Source of the DNA: Heligmosomoides polygyrus polygyrus
Taxonomy: Eukaryota; Nematoda; Chromadorea; Rhabditida; Heligmosomidae
DNA length: 64,000 nt
Direction: 5' to 3'
Assembly (NCBI GenBank): GCA_947396885.1
Contig: OX377204.1
Coordinates: 5,766,001 to 5,830,000 of the forward strand
Shown here: in pieces, positions 31,447-43,489 of the stretch
Layout: every line of letters begins with the position of its first letter
Position numbering within the stretch: the first letter of the stretch is position 1
Notes under the pieces: model-generated
Told to the model about the DNA's origin: nothing
What the model saw: only the letters and a program-made list of their open reading frames with translations
The model's database searches: none
Position numbers and translations under genes: made by a program

Positions 31447-31555
31447 GGCTGTCATGAATCAGAAACAGAGGTAAGTTCCCGGAAAGTGGCGGGTAAGTGG
31501 CCGTCGAGATAAATCTGGGTAGAACTTACCTCCGGCCGCGTTCATGAATCCGGCC
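31447..31555. repeat. Short MITE with (GG)CC.TATTCATGAA-type ends
   Basis: Left end GGCTGTCATGAATCAGAAAC and, inverted at the right, GGCCGGATTCATGAACGCGG, both followed by GAGGTAAGTT. About 109 bp. A related end (GGCCGTATTCATGAACGTTC) is at 62920. Confidence 0.5.
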
Positions 31556-31559
31556 CACA

Positions 31560-31984
31560 CGGCAGCTTTGTGACCACAAAGAAACCAGCACGCCAGTGAA
31601 CCTTAGTGAGAAACGAAAAGTGTATGTTTATGAAGCGCTTTTTGGACCAGAAATTTTTCAGGGAGCCACCAATGCCTCATTCTGGAGAAGAACGTTTCCT
31701 GACAGGACATGTGGAGATATGCCACGCACAGCGATGGCATTCACACAGGAAGGCATGATCGATGTTCCAAATATAGCTCGTCTGTTCGTCGCATGCACAT
31801 TTGGTCAGTGTTGGCACTGGAATCCGCTGTTTGATAGAGTTTGGTTAAACTCTCCTACACTTGCTACAGTGGTGGTTAATAAGCTGTGCGCAGTCGGCAA
31901 GGGTTTAGCGCTACCAACCCTTCAAATCGGCCGCGGTTTTCTTCATCTGTAAAACAGTATGCTGTCACAGCGCACTAGTTCATT
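31560..31984. other. Unassigned + ORF region
   Basis: An open + frame at 31596-31952 (118 residues, with GDMPRTAMAFTQEGMIDV) has no recognised family. It may be decayed transposase. No splice support. Confidence 0.25.
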
Positions 31985-32410
31985 CATCGGCAGGATGCCA
32001 CAAAATATTCCAAAGGCTGACCTAGCAAAGAGCAAAGAAAGGAAAGGGTCTGAAGCGTATGTCTGAACGGGGAGAGCGAGTCATATTGGACGAATCTCCA
32101 CCCCTCAATTAGTGTAAAAACTGTTTCTTTTGGTCTAGTTGGTGAACTGAAAGAGTTGGGGCTCTCGAAGCTATTATAGAATCGGCGATCGTGAGCGATA
32201 GGGTGTCTCTTGTACGTCCGAAATGCCGCTGCCCGCAATCGTGTGTGGGCGCAGTGGATAGTGGCGTTGCTTCATGGGATGGAGGTTGAGGGTTCGGTAC
32301 TACTGCATTGAGGTGTATGTGCATTTCAACTGACTCTTTGAGATTTGAGGGGCCTGAGATCTACCCAATTTTTAGGCGTTTTCTCTCCATTTTTCCAAAT
32401 GTGTACTGTG
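31985..32410. repeat. SINE-like repeat, copy with tRNA-like box
   Basis: It shares TGAAGCGTATGTCTGAACGG, GAGCGAGTCATAT and CTCCACCCCTCAATTAG with 60110-60530. At 32244-32305 a tRNA-like module reads TGGGCGCAGTGGATAGTGGC and then GAGGGTTCGGTACTAC. The body ends near TTTTTAGGCGTTTTCTCTCC, also shared. Fragments are at 35868 and 36755. Confidence 0.6.
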
Positions 32411-32486
32411 ACGAATAACTTTCTTTCTCCTTTTTCTTCTTATTTATTACTGACCGGTATCTTACCGCAGGGCAATAACAAATAGA

Positions 32487-33352
32487 CACTATTTTCACGT
32501 CGACTTCGACACTTTTCAAATCAAATTGGACACTCTTCTAGGACAGCCTGCGAACTCTGAACTCTGAAATCAAACTGAACGTCTTACAAATCAAAGCGAG
32601 TTTCTTATATGTTAAACTATAGATCTCTAAGATGTTGAAAATGATTTTTTGTTCAAGGATAAATTTAGAATAAGTTTTTTGAGATGTTTTAAACATCAGC
32701 TGCACGAATAAGTGGAATAATTTTATACAATTTTATTTTTCGCAAAAAAATTAAGCTTTGTTTTGAAGCGCAGCAATGCAGCAATCATGTAGTGCATTAA
32801 AAGACTGGATCGCGCCATGCACTCGGAAAGTAAGTCGCGATGTTTATCTGATTGATAGTGTAAATACTGCATAGATGCAGCAAGAAATTCAAGATATTAT
32901 GTTTTTCAGAATTATTTATGTTGCACCGCTTGCCTGTGTGAAACTGCATGCAAACGGAAACTTTGCTATCAATCGAATAAAAATCACGACGTTTCGGATG
33001 GAGGCATGGCGCAATCTGTTTTGGCAATATAAAATGGCCGTTTTTCTGCTCTTCAAAACAAGCTTCAAATCGTTTTTCCTCAAAAAATAAAATTTTTAAA
33101 AAATTTCAAACTATGTGTTCTCTTATTGGAGAGAAAGTAAGATTTCAAAGAGAGTTGCACTAAAATTCCCCTTGAACAAAAAGGTATTTTTGGAGAGTAT
33201 CTAGTTTAATGTAGAAAAAGCTCGTTTCAATTTGGAAAAGTTCGCTTTGATTTCAAAATTCTTAAGCTAGCTTAAAAGAGTGTTCATTTTCACTTGAAAA
33301 CAGTCCAATATGACGTGAAAAGTGTCCAATTTGAGGTGAAAATGGTATATTC
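32487..33352. repeat. Foldback element, family with CACTTTTCAAATCAAATTGG ends
   Basis: Inverted arms share CCATTTTCAC, TTGGACACTTTTCA, AAATCAAAGCGA and TTTTTGTTCAAGG, with a centre holding GCGCCATGCACTCGGAAAGT and a mirrored ATGGCGCAATCTG. A related copy starts at 63386 and a fragment is at 56215. No coding sequence. Confidence 0.75.
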
Positions 33353-33359
33353 AACCTAA

Positions 33360-35860
33360 TAATGTATGAACGTTTAGTGCTACTAATACATCAGCAGAAA
33401 GTGCTTGAAACGAAAAAAATGGTCGCAATACGGCCGCATATAAAAGGAACAGGCCCTTGCTGTTGTCGGGTTGTACCCAATCCGTACCCCTCGACGGCGA
33501 AAGCGAGAAACAGTACATATGAACCCTTTGAAGTTATACTCAACACGTTCTAAGGTAGCCAATACTTCTGCTGCAGCACCTGTCTCTATTTTTAGGAGCA
33601 CTAAAGAAGCATCGGACACCGCAGAACAACCTTTACAGCGATTCCTCCGATTGCAAAATAAACGTACTTTAGCCGGACCACATATGGTCTAAGGACAATG
33701 ATCTACACCTTGACAGATTGTTAGATCATTGGTTTGTAAGTTTAATTTAACTCATTTGCGCTACATCGCGCAAATCATGCACCAAGTTTTTTTGAATGGG
33801 TACTTCAAAGAACTTCAAAACTGCGAAAATTATCAAAATTAAATAACACTTTTATCCTTCCAAATTCGCCCCTCTATCACCCAAAAATAGAGTTCTGAAA
33901 ACCCAGGCTGATACCTGACAAATCGCACACGCTTATAAAATTTTAGTGTGTATACTGTAATTCTTAAAAAACGCTGACTTGTATGCTAAAAAATACCACT
34001 GAGATATTGTAGTGATAGAAACTATCTAGATTTTTCCTTCTTCAATTCTGTAACTATAACACCTCATTTTTCGCATCTTGCGCTCGCAAATGCGTGCACC
34101 ACTTTGTATACTTTTCAGCGTCGAACATTTTATACCATTCTTTTTCTTTGTTTTCCTTTCATAGTAGAATTTCGCTCGTATGCAGGTAAATTTTATCGTC
34201 GCAGAAGTGTAGGTTTAACGTATTGAACTGAATGCTGCACCGAATAAGGTGCTGAAGTAATAGTGTTCTTCTTCATCAACCTCAATTTTGGAACACGAAG
34301 GACAAAACTTCTTCATCTTCATGTAATACTTCTACCATATGTGCCTATTTCTTAGAGATGAAATACTTCAACGTCGTCTCCGAGATGTAATCCACTTCAT
34401 CCACAACCTCCTACGCAAGCTCAAGAACGAGCTTGTACTCAATGATTGTGCGGATCCCTCCTCTTCCTTCCTCTTCTACCACCTCCTCGAAGGCCGTTCG
34501 GTTAGTTAACCGTTGATCACATTCTCACATGTTGCTCATACAGTCGATAATTAACCATATAGTATAAAGCTATGTGGTTCCTATATTCTTCTGCTGTATA
34601 TCCGACATTTCTTTCTCTCGGGTACCTATCGACTCTCAAGACAAACATGACGTTCTCAAGCTCGAGGACGAGCTTGCTGATGGAATCGAGATTCGGGGTT
34701 GTACCTATTCTGCACCCCTCGACGGCGACGCCCTGGTACTGATAGTGACGCCCTGCTACGAGAGTCGCGTCTACCTCGCCCAGGCCAGGAGGTCTTCTGC
34801 GCTAGCTGCCTGGAAGGGGCTCGTCTGCCCTCTCACCCTACCCCTTCTCTCTCATCCATTTGCCTTCTTATAATAAAGATACATACAGAACTTATACTAG
34901 ACAGAGCAACATAAATCCCGTAGGATTCATCAGGTGAGGAGTCGCTATCCTTTAATCTGATACTTCCCTGCATGGACGAACGACCTTGCCCAAACCATCA
35001 GCTCGAATTAACAAAGTGACCACGATGCGACGTCATATAACTGGCTTTGAAGCAGACATAGGCAACCAGATTTTCAACACGAGGATGGTAGAGGATTCGG
35101 TACACCAGCGACAAGAACTTCAATGTTATTATAATAGATCCGTTCTTCTTCACCAACCCGAAGCTTCGTCACTTACTTTCAGGATGTTGTTTGTTTTCTG
35201 CAAATCCAATGGAAGCATGGCACAACGACAAGGGAGTAAAATCGTTTCATAAGCGATTTCATTTAACACGCGTCGATTGGATAAATCTGGTAACCGGAGG
35301 AATAGCCCAAGAGCTCAACGTCTTCACTCGGGGTATAGTAGCTTGAACCGCCACGTGGCTCGAGAAGCCAGCCCTTGAGTCCTGAATAGGAGTACAGCTG
35401 TCGCGTATCTCTGGGTCCAAGACATGCTCAAGGAGAGAATAGTAGAACAGCATAGAAGGAGAGCAGAGCATGTTGAATACCTTTCTAATTGCTTTCTGGT
35501 TAATGGTTAGTAATGAACAAGTCGCAAGAACGTTACTCTCCGCAACCTCCACAATTGGAAAAATGCACAGAGTACGCCTGAAATTGGGAAGATGTCCGTA
35601 CCCCTCAAATTCCAACCAGTTGGTTGAAGTGCAAAGATACCGCTACGCAAAGAACCAATCCCCCTACCGTCCTTGTACGAATCAACGCCGCTACCCAGTG
35701 CGCCTCGAGCATTCTGTTGGTGGTAGGATCCTGGACGCACGTGAGACTCCCTGCGCTTGTGAGGCGCCGATTCCACCATTCCACCGTAACCTAAAGGACC
35801 CTTACTGCTTGGGTTTGACGGCTTTGCAAAAAGAGCCGCATTTTCCTAACAGTAGTGAGG
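33360..35860. other. Intronic or intergenic, weak repeats only
   Basis: GTACCCCTCGACGGCGA-type boxes at about 33480 and 34715 are related to each other and may be remnants of one repeat family. ORFs at 34574-34873 and 35470-35880 have no recognised motif. No exon was supported. Confidence 0.35.
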
Positions 35861-35867
35861 TGAGGAT

Positions 35868-35933
35868 TCTTCCCATATGACTCGCTCTTCCCGTTTAGAC
35901 ATACGCTTCAGACCCTGCCTTTGCAAGATTTCT
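35868..35933 (-). repeat. SINE-like repeat fragment
   Basis: The minus strand reads GGGTCTGAAGCGTATGTCTA, then AACGGGAAGAGCGAGTCATA, matching the copies at 32050 and 60165. Confidence 0.6.
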
Positions 35934-36035
35934 ACATTCTAAGGAATACTGTGTAGCGTCCTTGAATTAGGCTGTAATTAACGCCAACTGCTATACTCCC
36001 GTTCTTCGTATTTTTCACCCATATCTTATTGACAG

Positions 36036-36303
36036 CAAACAGAAAGAACGCAATATCTTTCTAATAAACATGGCCCCTGCCGCATGGACGTCTGAATACT
36101 GTACAGTTGAATACAACGAAATCATGTCAGAAAACGCTGATTTTAACTCAGGTGTTGCTCCCAAAAGGGAAGGTCGACCGGATGAGATGTGTTCATTAGC
36201 CGGCAAACTAGTAGATGGCAAATGTAAATGTAACGATCCGAAAATGGACATTACAATACAGACGGAATTGAGAAGATATCCTGAAGACGCTCAAAACGAG
36301 GTG
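36036..36303 (+). CDS. Exon: Cys-rich segment leading into a vWA-like fold
   Basis: Acceptor CTTATTGACAG, 268 open bases, perfect donor GTAAGTAATT. The frame (entering in phase 2) reads KQKERNIFLINMAPAAWTSE, then CTVEYNEIMSENADF, CSLAGKLVDGKCKCNDPK and MDITIQTELRRYPEDAQNEV, leaving in phase 0. The final part could be the first strand and helix of a von Willebrand A domain, with MDITIQTELRR where a metal-binding DxSxS would normally be. Four cysteines suggest an extracellular protein. Whether it continues the lectin-like gene is unproven. Confidence 0.6.
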
Positions 36304-36309
36304 GTAAGT

Positions 36310-36870
36310 AATTACATTGTAACTATTCTGTAGCTATTTTCATATTACGTTTTTTAAGTTAGACAGTGGATTTTAGCTTCCTAAAAGAAGTTTTGTTTCT
36401 GGGGAAGTTTGACTTTCGAGTAAGCACTTTATGGTGCGTAATGATTTACCATGACTTTTAGTTGGTCGGAAAAGTGAGTCATGCGCCTAACCGTTCTGTT
36501 CAAAATGAAATATTTTAGCTCATGAGAGAGTTTTTGGCGTTATAAAAGGCCGCGCAATCTGCCAGTCATTGCGACTAGCCGTTTACGAAAGGTCAGGAGG
36601 TACAACAAAGGCTTTCTAAAATGGGAAAACGAAAGCTGTTCTAGAAGAGCCGTGTGGGGACCGTAAGTTCTGCTTGATGAGTGTAGTGAAAAAGGTACTG
36701 CACCAACGACCACTATAGATCAGAGCCATAGTAGAGGAGGAGGAGATGATAACCAAGGACCGGGGTTTCAGGCGTATGTCTGAACTGCGGAACTGGATAC
36801 AATTGCTAGAATCTCCGCTCTTCATATAGTACAAAAATATGCCTCCGTTTTTGAGAAGTCCTTGAACCTA
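36310..36870. other. Intron with a faint SINE-like fragment
   Basis: At 36755-36830 TCAGGCGTATGTCTGAACTG resembles the SINE-like family, diverged. The remainder is unassigned. Confidence 0.35.
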
Positions 36871-37046
36871 AAGAAAGGTTCCTAACTCAAGATGAGCTTT
36901 GTGATGCTATTTTGACAGGATGTAGATCCGCTTGAGCGGAGTCTAGAATTACAGTTAGTTTTTGCTGAACGCTTTTTTAAAGGCCGGGAAAAGGAGTGTG
37001 AAAACGCAACAATCATCAACCATTATGACACCACGCGAGATGTGCC

Positions 37047-37127
37047 TCGGTTGCGCAGTAGGTAGAAGTGCCGCTTCATAGAAGCCCACCGGCGAGGTTT
37101 CGACTTCGAGTCCGCATGCTTGCAACA
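37047..37127 (+). other. tRNA-like module
   Basis: CTCGGTTGCGCAGTAGGTAG then, about 45 bases on, ACTTCGAGTCCGC. The A/B-box layout matches the unit at 782-858. Confidence 0.5.
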
Positions 37128-37589
37128 TTCTTGCACATATTATTTTGTTGCTATTACGCTTTTTGATGGTAAAAGGAGTCAATTTTAGACCATCAATGTT
37201 AAACCAAACCAAGGCTGTCTACTTGCGTCTTCATATGTGCTAGTTTCTTTCGTGGGTGGCAGTTGCTTACATCAATATTCACTCACGGATTACGCGTTCA
37301 ACGAAGAAGAAGTGGTCAAGAATTGGTCCTCGCCACTGGTGTGACACGCGCTAGTGTCTTACTTGTTTAATAGCTTTATGTCGTAGCTGTTAACAAAGAG
37401 GGAAGAGCAATAATACCTTTCATGTCCAGAGAAATGATATGGTGCAGATACGCATCGTTGAAAAACTAGTACATGTGAAGGCCCAATAGACAGCCTTGGA
37501 TTGTTGCAAACATGTGTGGTCTAAAATTGACTCCTGTGAGTATGAGAAAGCGTAATAACAACAAACTAATATGTGCAAAAAAAGTTCGG

Positions 37590-37668
37590 CAGTACGCGAC
37601 ACGAACTTAAAACCCCTTCGGTGTGCTCCTTTGAGGCGGCGCTCCTACCGACTGCGCAACCGAGGCAC
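37590..37668 (-). other. tRNA-like module (mirror copy, decayed B box)
   Basis: The minus strand has TCGGTTGCGCAGTCGGTAGG, but the B box has drifted to AAGTTCGTGTCGC. It is oriented toward the palindrome centre. Confidence 0.4.
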
Positions 37669-37849
37669 ATCTCGCGATATGTCATAACGGTTGACGATTG
37701 TTGCGATTTCACACCCTTTTCCCGGTCTTTAAAAAAGCGTTCAGCAAAAACTAACTGTAATTCTAGACCTTGCTCACAGGGCCCTATATCCTGCCAAAAT
37801 AGCATCGCAAACGCTCACCTTGAATTGGGATGCCTTTCTTGTCAGAGGC

Positions 37850-38382
37850 TGGACTTTCCACATGCTAACCAAACTAGGCCTAGTAAGAAACTTGTTATTT
37901 TAGAAGTATTTCCAACCCCCTAGATAGTTTCGCTTTTGAGAATTGCTTCAACCTAGGTTGGAACCAGGGGTGTGCGTTAATTTTTTTTTGGGTAAATTTT
38001 TAACGACTGTTTTTTAACGAAAAATTGTTGCGTTAAATAAAATTCCGCTTAGCTGCAATCGGTTTGGCTGTATTTTAGCATGTAACAAGCGAGATTTTTT
38101 CCCTTATTGATTTTTTTCGACTATATCTACATGGCTACATCAAATAGCAACTCCATTAGAAGAAATTTTTTGAAGACAAAATGAGTCGAGATGTAGTCCT
38201 CATGCTTTAGGGTTGACGAGGGCTTTATCGCCGATATGTCTTGCAAATTAGGAAATTATGCTCTCAACAGAAGTTGTCTTCCCGCGTCTTTTGGAGGAGC
38301 TTGTTCCTTGCGGTACCCACCGGGTCTCTACGAGATATGAGCAGAAAATATACAGCAGATTCCCGTCCATCTTGCAAGCTAA
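37850..38382. other. Unassigned, AT-rich
   Basis: TTAACG-rich runs near 37975-38045. No coding or transposon evidence. Confidence 0.35.
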
Positions 38383-38967
38383 CCAGGATACTATCTCAAC
38401 GGTAAGTCGGAACGGCGGAAGTGTTGTATATGGGCAGAACCGCCTCTTCCTGGAGAGTAACAAACTGCAGGTATCTCGACCCCGATACAACTCTGAGTTA
38501 TGGGCGACGGAAGTCGCGTGTTGGCGCCCTGTTGATTCACGTGCTCCACAGCTGACGGGCGCGCGCAGGATGAGGGCTTGTATCTGCGGATCAGCGCAGT
38601 ACACAGGTGTCGTAGTAGGGAAGCGCTCGTGCTGGGGTCGAGGGTTCGGATCCCGAAGACTGCGTTTGCTTTGCTCTTTTGCAAAATCCATGTTTATCAT
38701 ATATGTAGGTAATCCACCTAGGAGTACTATAGTGTGTTATAGAGCACGTTTACATATAACATATGCTTCAAACTATAGATTAGCTAAAATGTTCACTTCT
38801 GTGTGTCACTTACATTAAGCCTATTTGTGTGAAGCTGTAGTAATGTAACGATAGATAATTGATTTAATGATTTGTGACACTAGTTAAAAGTTCTGACTCC
38901 ACCGACGAGACTTCGGTCAAAAAAAAAATTCCGCTGAAACTTTGTCTAGAGGTGTTATTTGTGGTGC

Positions 38968-39240
38968 TGATCACGAATCTGACATCCGTTTTTCACGATT
39001 CGGTCGGAGACCACCATACCGTTAACAAGTGTGGTCCAGGCAGGGTCACCGGTTTCGCTGAGACTTCGTATAGGGGTTATTTGGGGTGCTGATCACGAAT
39101 CTGACATCCGTTTTTTACGATTCTGTCTCCTATCTGTCGTCACCGGCAGAAACTTTAAGAATGTAATCCTGTGCCTTCCTGTATCTATATTATCCAGCCG
39201 AATCGTGAACAACGGATATCAGATTCGTGATCAGCACCCC
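38968..39240. repeat. Three copies of the ACGGATGTCAGATTCGTG block
   Basis: Two copies in one orientation (38968-38998 and 39085-39115, read as CACGAATCTGACATCCGTTT) and one inverted (about 39206-39240) sit at the palindrome core, each beside GGTGCTGAT or its inverse. Confidence 0.75.
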
Positions 39241-39428
39241 AAATAACCCCCTAGACAAAGTTTCAGGAAAACCGGTGACCCTGCCTAGACCACCCTTGTT
39301 AACGGTATGAGTGGTATGTTATGTATACATGCTCTATAACACACTATAATACCTCTGGGTAGATTACCTATATGATAAACATGGATTTTGCAAAAGTGCA
39401 AAACAAACGCAGTCTGCAGGATCCGAAC

Positions 39429-42170
39429 CAGGGATGGGCGGAATTTCTGCTTTCTGTTTTCTGATTTTCTGGCCATTTTTGACAAATTTTTTCTGTTTTC
39501 TGTTTTCTGGGAAAATGGCCAAAAATTGGCCAGAAAACAGAAAATAGAGTTACGAACAAAATGTTATCACAGAAATCTAATGAAAGGAATCCAAAAAGTA
39601 TTATAGAATAGTGAGCTTCATTCCACAATAGTATTTCTAGAGCATCTTAAATGGAAAGCATGTGGCGTTTTTGGATGTGCTCGTGTAGTAATTGCGCCGC
39701 ATACTCATGAACTATCGCTAAAAATTTTATATTAAAACTTGAAAACTAGTATTCTGAGGGCATTAAGTTATGTACTAACTAACCACTTGTCCTAGAGTTA
39801 CTGTGGGTAGGGTTATTCTCCACCTCCGCTTTAAAAATTGATCACTGTTAGTCGGTCATCCCCATTATCGCTTTCTGCGGAGCCTTCGTCGAAACTGCTT
39901 TTCTAACTATGAAGATTCCCCCTTGGTGTCACAAATTAGTAAGAGACAGAAAAGTTTTAGTTACCTTCGATTTCGCTGCTGTAATGATACAGTACTGATA
40001 CACGAAATTTCTCATTTATCACTTATATCATCTGTCGTCCCATTGATCATCGAGTTGTTCAAGCGGGCACCAGCAGCGTCTCAACACGTCCATGCCACGT
40101 GCCAGGGTATCTAAAGAATCCTTTTCGCACGAGGGACACGAAGAGCGTCATATTGTTTATTCAGGGCTTTGACGAAGTCCGATCAACGCGTAGGTGGGCA
40201 TCCTGGTGTTCTCTTGACATCCCGTGGAGTCTAGTCGGTGATGGCTCTCGTCCACTCGGTGTCTGCGAAGCGCATTACGTGGCCCGCCTAATTTTCGACG
40301 ACTTGGCCTATACGACAGCGTCCCTGGACTTCGAACGTCGGCGAAACTCGGAAGTCTCGAGGCCTTCTCTCACTTGCGTGAGTCGTATCACTCCGAGCAT
40401 TGTCCTTTCGATTCCCCGTTACGCGACACTGATCGCTTGTTCATCCTGCTTTCGTAGAGCCCAGGTCTCTGATGCGTCTTTTAGGGCAGGAAGAACAGTG
40501 AAGTCGAAAAGGTGGGTACGGAACCCGACGTTCTGCGTCTTCTCCACGACTCTCTTGACAGCTCCTCAAGCCGCTCGCATCCTCCTTCCCAGCTCCGGCG
40601 CTAGTTAGTTGATCATGTTGACTTCACGACCCAGATACACGTATCTGGAGCATTCGAAGATGTTCGTTCCATTGAGTCAGAGTGGGGCGTCAGAAACTTG
40701 TCCGTTCCTCATGAACATCGTCTTCGTAAGATGCACTGCAGTCCAATGTTCCACATACGCGATCGAAGCCAGCAAGCATTTGCTCTGCCTGGCTAGCGCT
40801 CGGTGTTAGATGGTGTAGGGATGTCTGTCGTCTTTCACTCTCATGTCTTCCCATTCTAGTTATCGAATTACGTTTTGAAGGGTGGCGCAGAAGAGAACCG
40901 GGGATATAGTACCTTCTCATCGAACCTCTCTGTTCACTTTAGCAACGATGTTGTTGTAGAATGGCGAGATCTTTGTCGTGAATCCACTACGCAGCTCTCG
41001 AAGGACTCTGATGTACACAGTAGGAACGCCCTGAACGAGCAGGACTTCGACGACCGCTTCAGTTTCGACAGAGCCGAATGCCTTCTTCAGGTGAACGTGC
41101 AGCGGCAGCTTGTACTCGCGCGACACTTCGATAAGCTTCGTAATGATGTGTATGTGGTCGATCGTACTGAATCCTCTCTGAAATCCTGCTTGTTCGCATG
41201 ACTGTACTTCATCTAGCGTTTAGCCGATCCTATTCAGGAGGACTCGAGTTAACAGCTTATAGTCTGCGTACATCAGGCAGACCAGGCGATTGTTGCTAAT
41301 GTCGTGCACTCCTTTGTACAGCAAGGCGGTTCTGCTGGTCTTCCACTGAGATTTAATATGATATATAGATATGAGATGAAATAATAATGTGATAAAGAGG
41401 GTATATGCTCGGTCTTCATTATATGGTGTCTACGCATTCAAAAAACACCTTCACCTAAGATCTGTTGTGCTGACAGCCCCTTCAGTCAAAATCTCGTACT
41501 GTACTGTAAGGCACCAAGCCAGTGCACATCATCTTTAGTCGGCTAAGCAGTAACTAGGTGCTGTAAAGAGCATTGGTAAGTTGGCCTGAGAACTTTCAGT
41601 TACGCGGAAACTAGGCTACTACAAGGAAAGGTATGACCAAGAACGAAACGAACTAGGAATACAGATTCTTGCGGAGCCAGTAATACTTAACGAATCTCTG
41701 CACAGCTTTAGAGTATGTTGCGAGAGTGGGTCTACAAACTCAAGCAATTGAGTTGAAATATGGAAACAGTGATCACTGATTCATCGTGTTCGGTACTCTA
41801 AAAGTTTCTTACTAGTGGGACCATTACCTGATTGAGGCGTTTGCGGTGAAACGGGGCTGATGAGTAATGTTGTGTACTTCACGTGTCGAGATTCCTATGA
41901 TCTATCAGTCCAGATGTACAACTTGGTGATTGCAGTAGACTGGAATGTAGTAGAAATTTTTATAAACGCTTACAAAATGAAACGCTGGTCTACGACTACA
42001 TTTCTGGTCATACAAAAGCATTTGCTACTGGAAAAATTAATCTTTGGGTAAAACAATTAGATCGTGTGATAATTTCCAAATTTTCTGTTTTCTGATTTCT
42101 GTTTTCTGATGAAAGCGATTTTCTGTTTTCTGTTTTCTGGGAAAATTTTCAAAATTTCCGCCCATCCCTG
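39429..42170. mobile_element. hAT-type element inserted in the foldback
   Basis: An 8-bp duplication ATCCGAAC (39421-39428 and 42171-42178) flanks terminal repeats CAGGGATGGGCGGAA and its inverse, the hallmark of the hAT superfamily. Subterminal zones at both ends are crowded with TCTGTTTTCTG. No hAT transposase frame is visible, so it is non-autonomous. About half of its length is a later RTE insertion (39995-41352). The target was the foldback's tRNA-like B-box region. Confidence 0.92.
39995..41352 (-). mobile_element. 5'-truncated RTE fragment nested in the hAT
   Basis: The minus strand reads CEQAGFQRGFSTIDHIHIIT, SREYKLPLHVHLKKAF (motif A, decayed), FTTKISPFYNNIV, LLCATLQN, SQAEQMLAGFDRVCGT and, further on, LEQLDDQWDDR. 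The order is that of an RTE reverse transcriptase C-terminal half, close to the + copy at 45320. The FADD box is disrupted by a shift. The 3' end has a TGATATAAGTGATAAATGA tail. Frames are broken many times. Confidence 0.85.
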
Positions 42171-42329
42171 ATCCGAACCCTCGACCTCTCGCTCACGAGC
42201 GCGAGCGCTTCCCTACTACGCCACCTGTGCGTTGCCCTGATCCGCAGATACGAGCCCTCACACCGCGCCCGCCCGTCAGCTGTGAAGCACGTGAATCAAC
42301 AGGCGCCAACACGCGACTTCCGTCGCCCC

Positions 42330-42585
42330 TAACTCTGCGCAGAATTGTATTGGGGTCGAGATACCTGCGGTTTGTTACTTCCCAAGGAGAGACGGTTCTG
42401 CCCATACACAACACTTGCGCCGTTCCGACCTACCGTTGAGATAGTATCCTGGTGAGCCCTAACTCTGCAAAGAATTGTATCCGGGTCGAGATATGCGCGT
42501 TTTATTGTTTCACAAGGAAAAGGCGATCCTGCCCATATTCGACACTTAACCTGTTTCGACCTACCGCTGATATAGTCTCCTGGTG
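42330..42585. repeat. Two tandem copies of about 130 bp
   Basis: CCCTAACTCTGC..AGAATTGTAT, GGGTCGAGATA, CCGACCTACCG and ATAGT.TCCTGGTGAG appear in the same order twice, from about 42330 and again from 42456. Confidence 0.75.
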
Positions 42586-42589
42586 AGAC

Positions 42590-43485
42590 CATTCTCTAGT
42601 TATCCCAAATAGTAGCTTTAAAGTTTAGCACGTTCGTAATGTCAATCATATTGTAGAAATTCCTGTTCAGGGACGAAAGTGTGTGGACTGCGCGGGAAAT
42701 CGACAGTATGCCCTTCTCATTATTATGGAACACACCGCAGAAACAGGACGAAAAGTAGGTTGACATTGCTTAATGGATCACACCGTTTTGTCGAAGTTAT
42801 GATAACATGGCTCGTTTGCGTCTTCTCTACACTAGCCATCTGTCGTTGTGGCTGAAAAAAGATTCTTAAAGTCTTATTTTTTCATGAGATCTGGGAGAAG
42901 CAACAACATTCACAAAAGGAAATAAATTCGATCCAGGACGCACTTTTTCCCAAAGCGGTTTTCAAGAAACAACATCAATGGGCTGTCTGTTTCGCTATTA
43001 ATCCTTTCACCACGATAGAATTACGACATAAGCAATACGGTTATATGTATAGGATGTTCCTCAACAAGCTATGCGTGATTTTAAGACGACATGAATTCTT
43101 CAAACCAGTTAATATCGGTGCTCTAGCATAACCGTTGTATTAGGTAGGTCTTCAAATCCTGAACCGTTCGACATTTTCTTCTTTACTTTTTTAATCAGCA
43201 TACAACGGTTAGTGACAACAGTCTCTCATCAAATGGGCAGGTAAATGGATTCACTGCTCATATCTAGGAATAGAGCCCAACAAATCAGTGACCTCCCCCT
43301 CTCAACATATTCAATTTTAGTAGATCTTAATAAATAGAAACATCTATCCTCTCTTCCTAGATCTTCCATGACATACCGCGTAAGGAGAAAGCGTGGCGCA
43401 TCACAACAGTGTTTGAGTAAATTCTTGATCTTTTTATTTCTTGTTACATGAAGAGATCTCTCGATGCACCAGCCTAGTGTTGGAT
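42590..43485. other. No supported feature
   Basis: A minus ORF at 43229-43588 has no motif and overlaps the start of a repeat. No splice pair was convincing. Confidence 0.35.
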
Positions 43486-43489
43486 TGGT

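Larger units (their letters stand above)
36872..37844. repeat. Foldback element with tRNA-like arms, copy 2
   Basis: Same family as 615-1456: the arms hold AACTCAAG.TGAGCTT, TGCTATTTTGACAGGATGTA, GAGCGGAGTCTAGAATTACA and TTTTTGCTGAACG, mirrored at the right end (CGTTCAGCAAAAACTAACTG and GCTCACCTTGAATTGGGA). The spacer (about 37251-37480) is longer than in copy 1. tRNA-like modules lie at 37047-37127 (+) and 37590-37668 (-). Confidence 0.8.
38383..42450. repeat. Foldback element, split by a hAT insertion
   Basis: Three nested inverted pairs show one palindrome: 38383-38660 with 42171-42450, 38665-38760 with 39314-39428, and 38930-39010 with 39195-39290. Shared blocks include CCAGGATACTATCTCAACGG, GGCGCC.TGTTGATTCACGTG and CAAAATCCATGTTTATCATA. 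A tRNA-like module (GTAGTAGGGAAGCGCTCG then GAGGGTTCGGATC) occurs in both outer arms. Removing the hAT gives about 1.3 kb of original element. The outer right unit is partly duplicated in tandem (42330-42455 and 42456-42585). Confidence 0.88.

Noticed and set aside
31596..31952. Host gene of 118 residues
   Set aside because: No splice signals, no motif and surrounding repeats; an open frame of this length is expected by chance here.
38890..38925. Hammerhead-like core (CCGACGAGACTTCGGTC followed by an A-run)
   Set aside because: The conserved CTGANGA has C in place of T and the required GAAA after stem II is missing; no closing stems were found.
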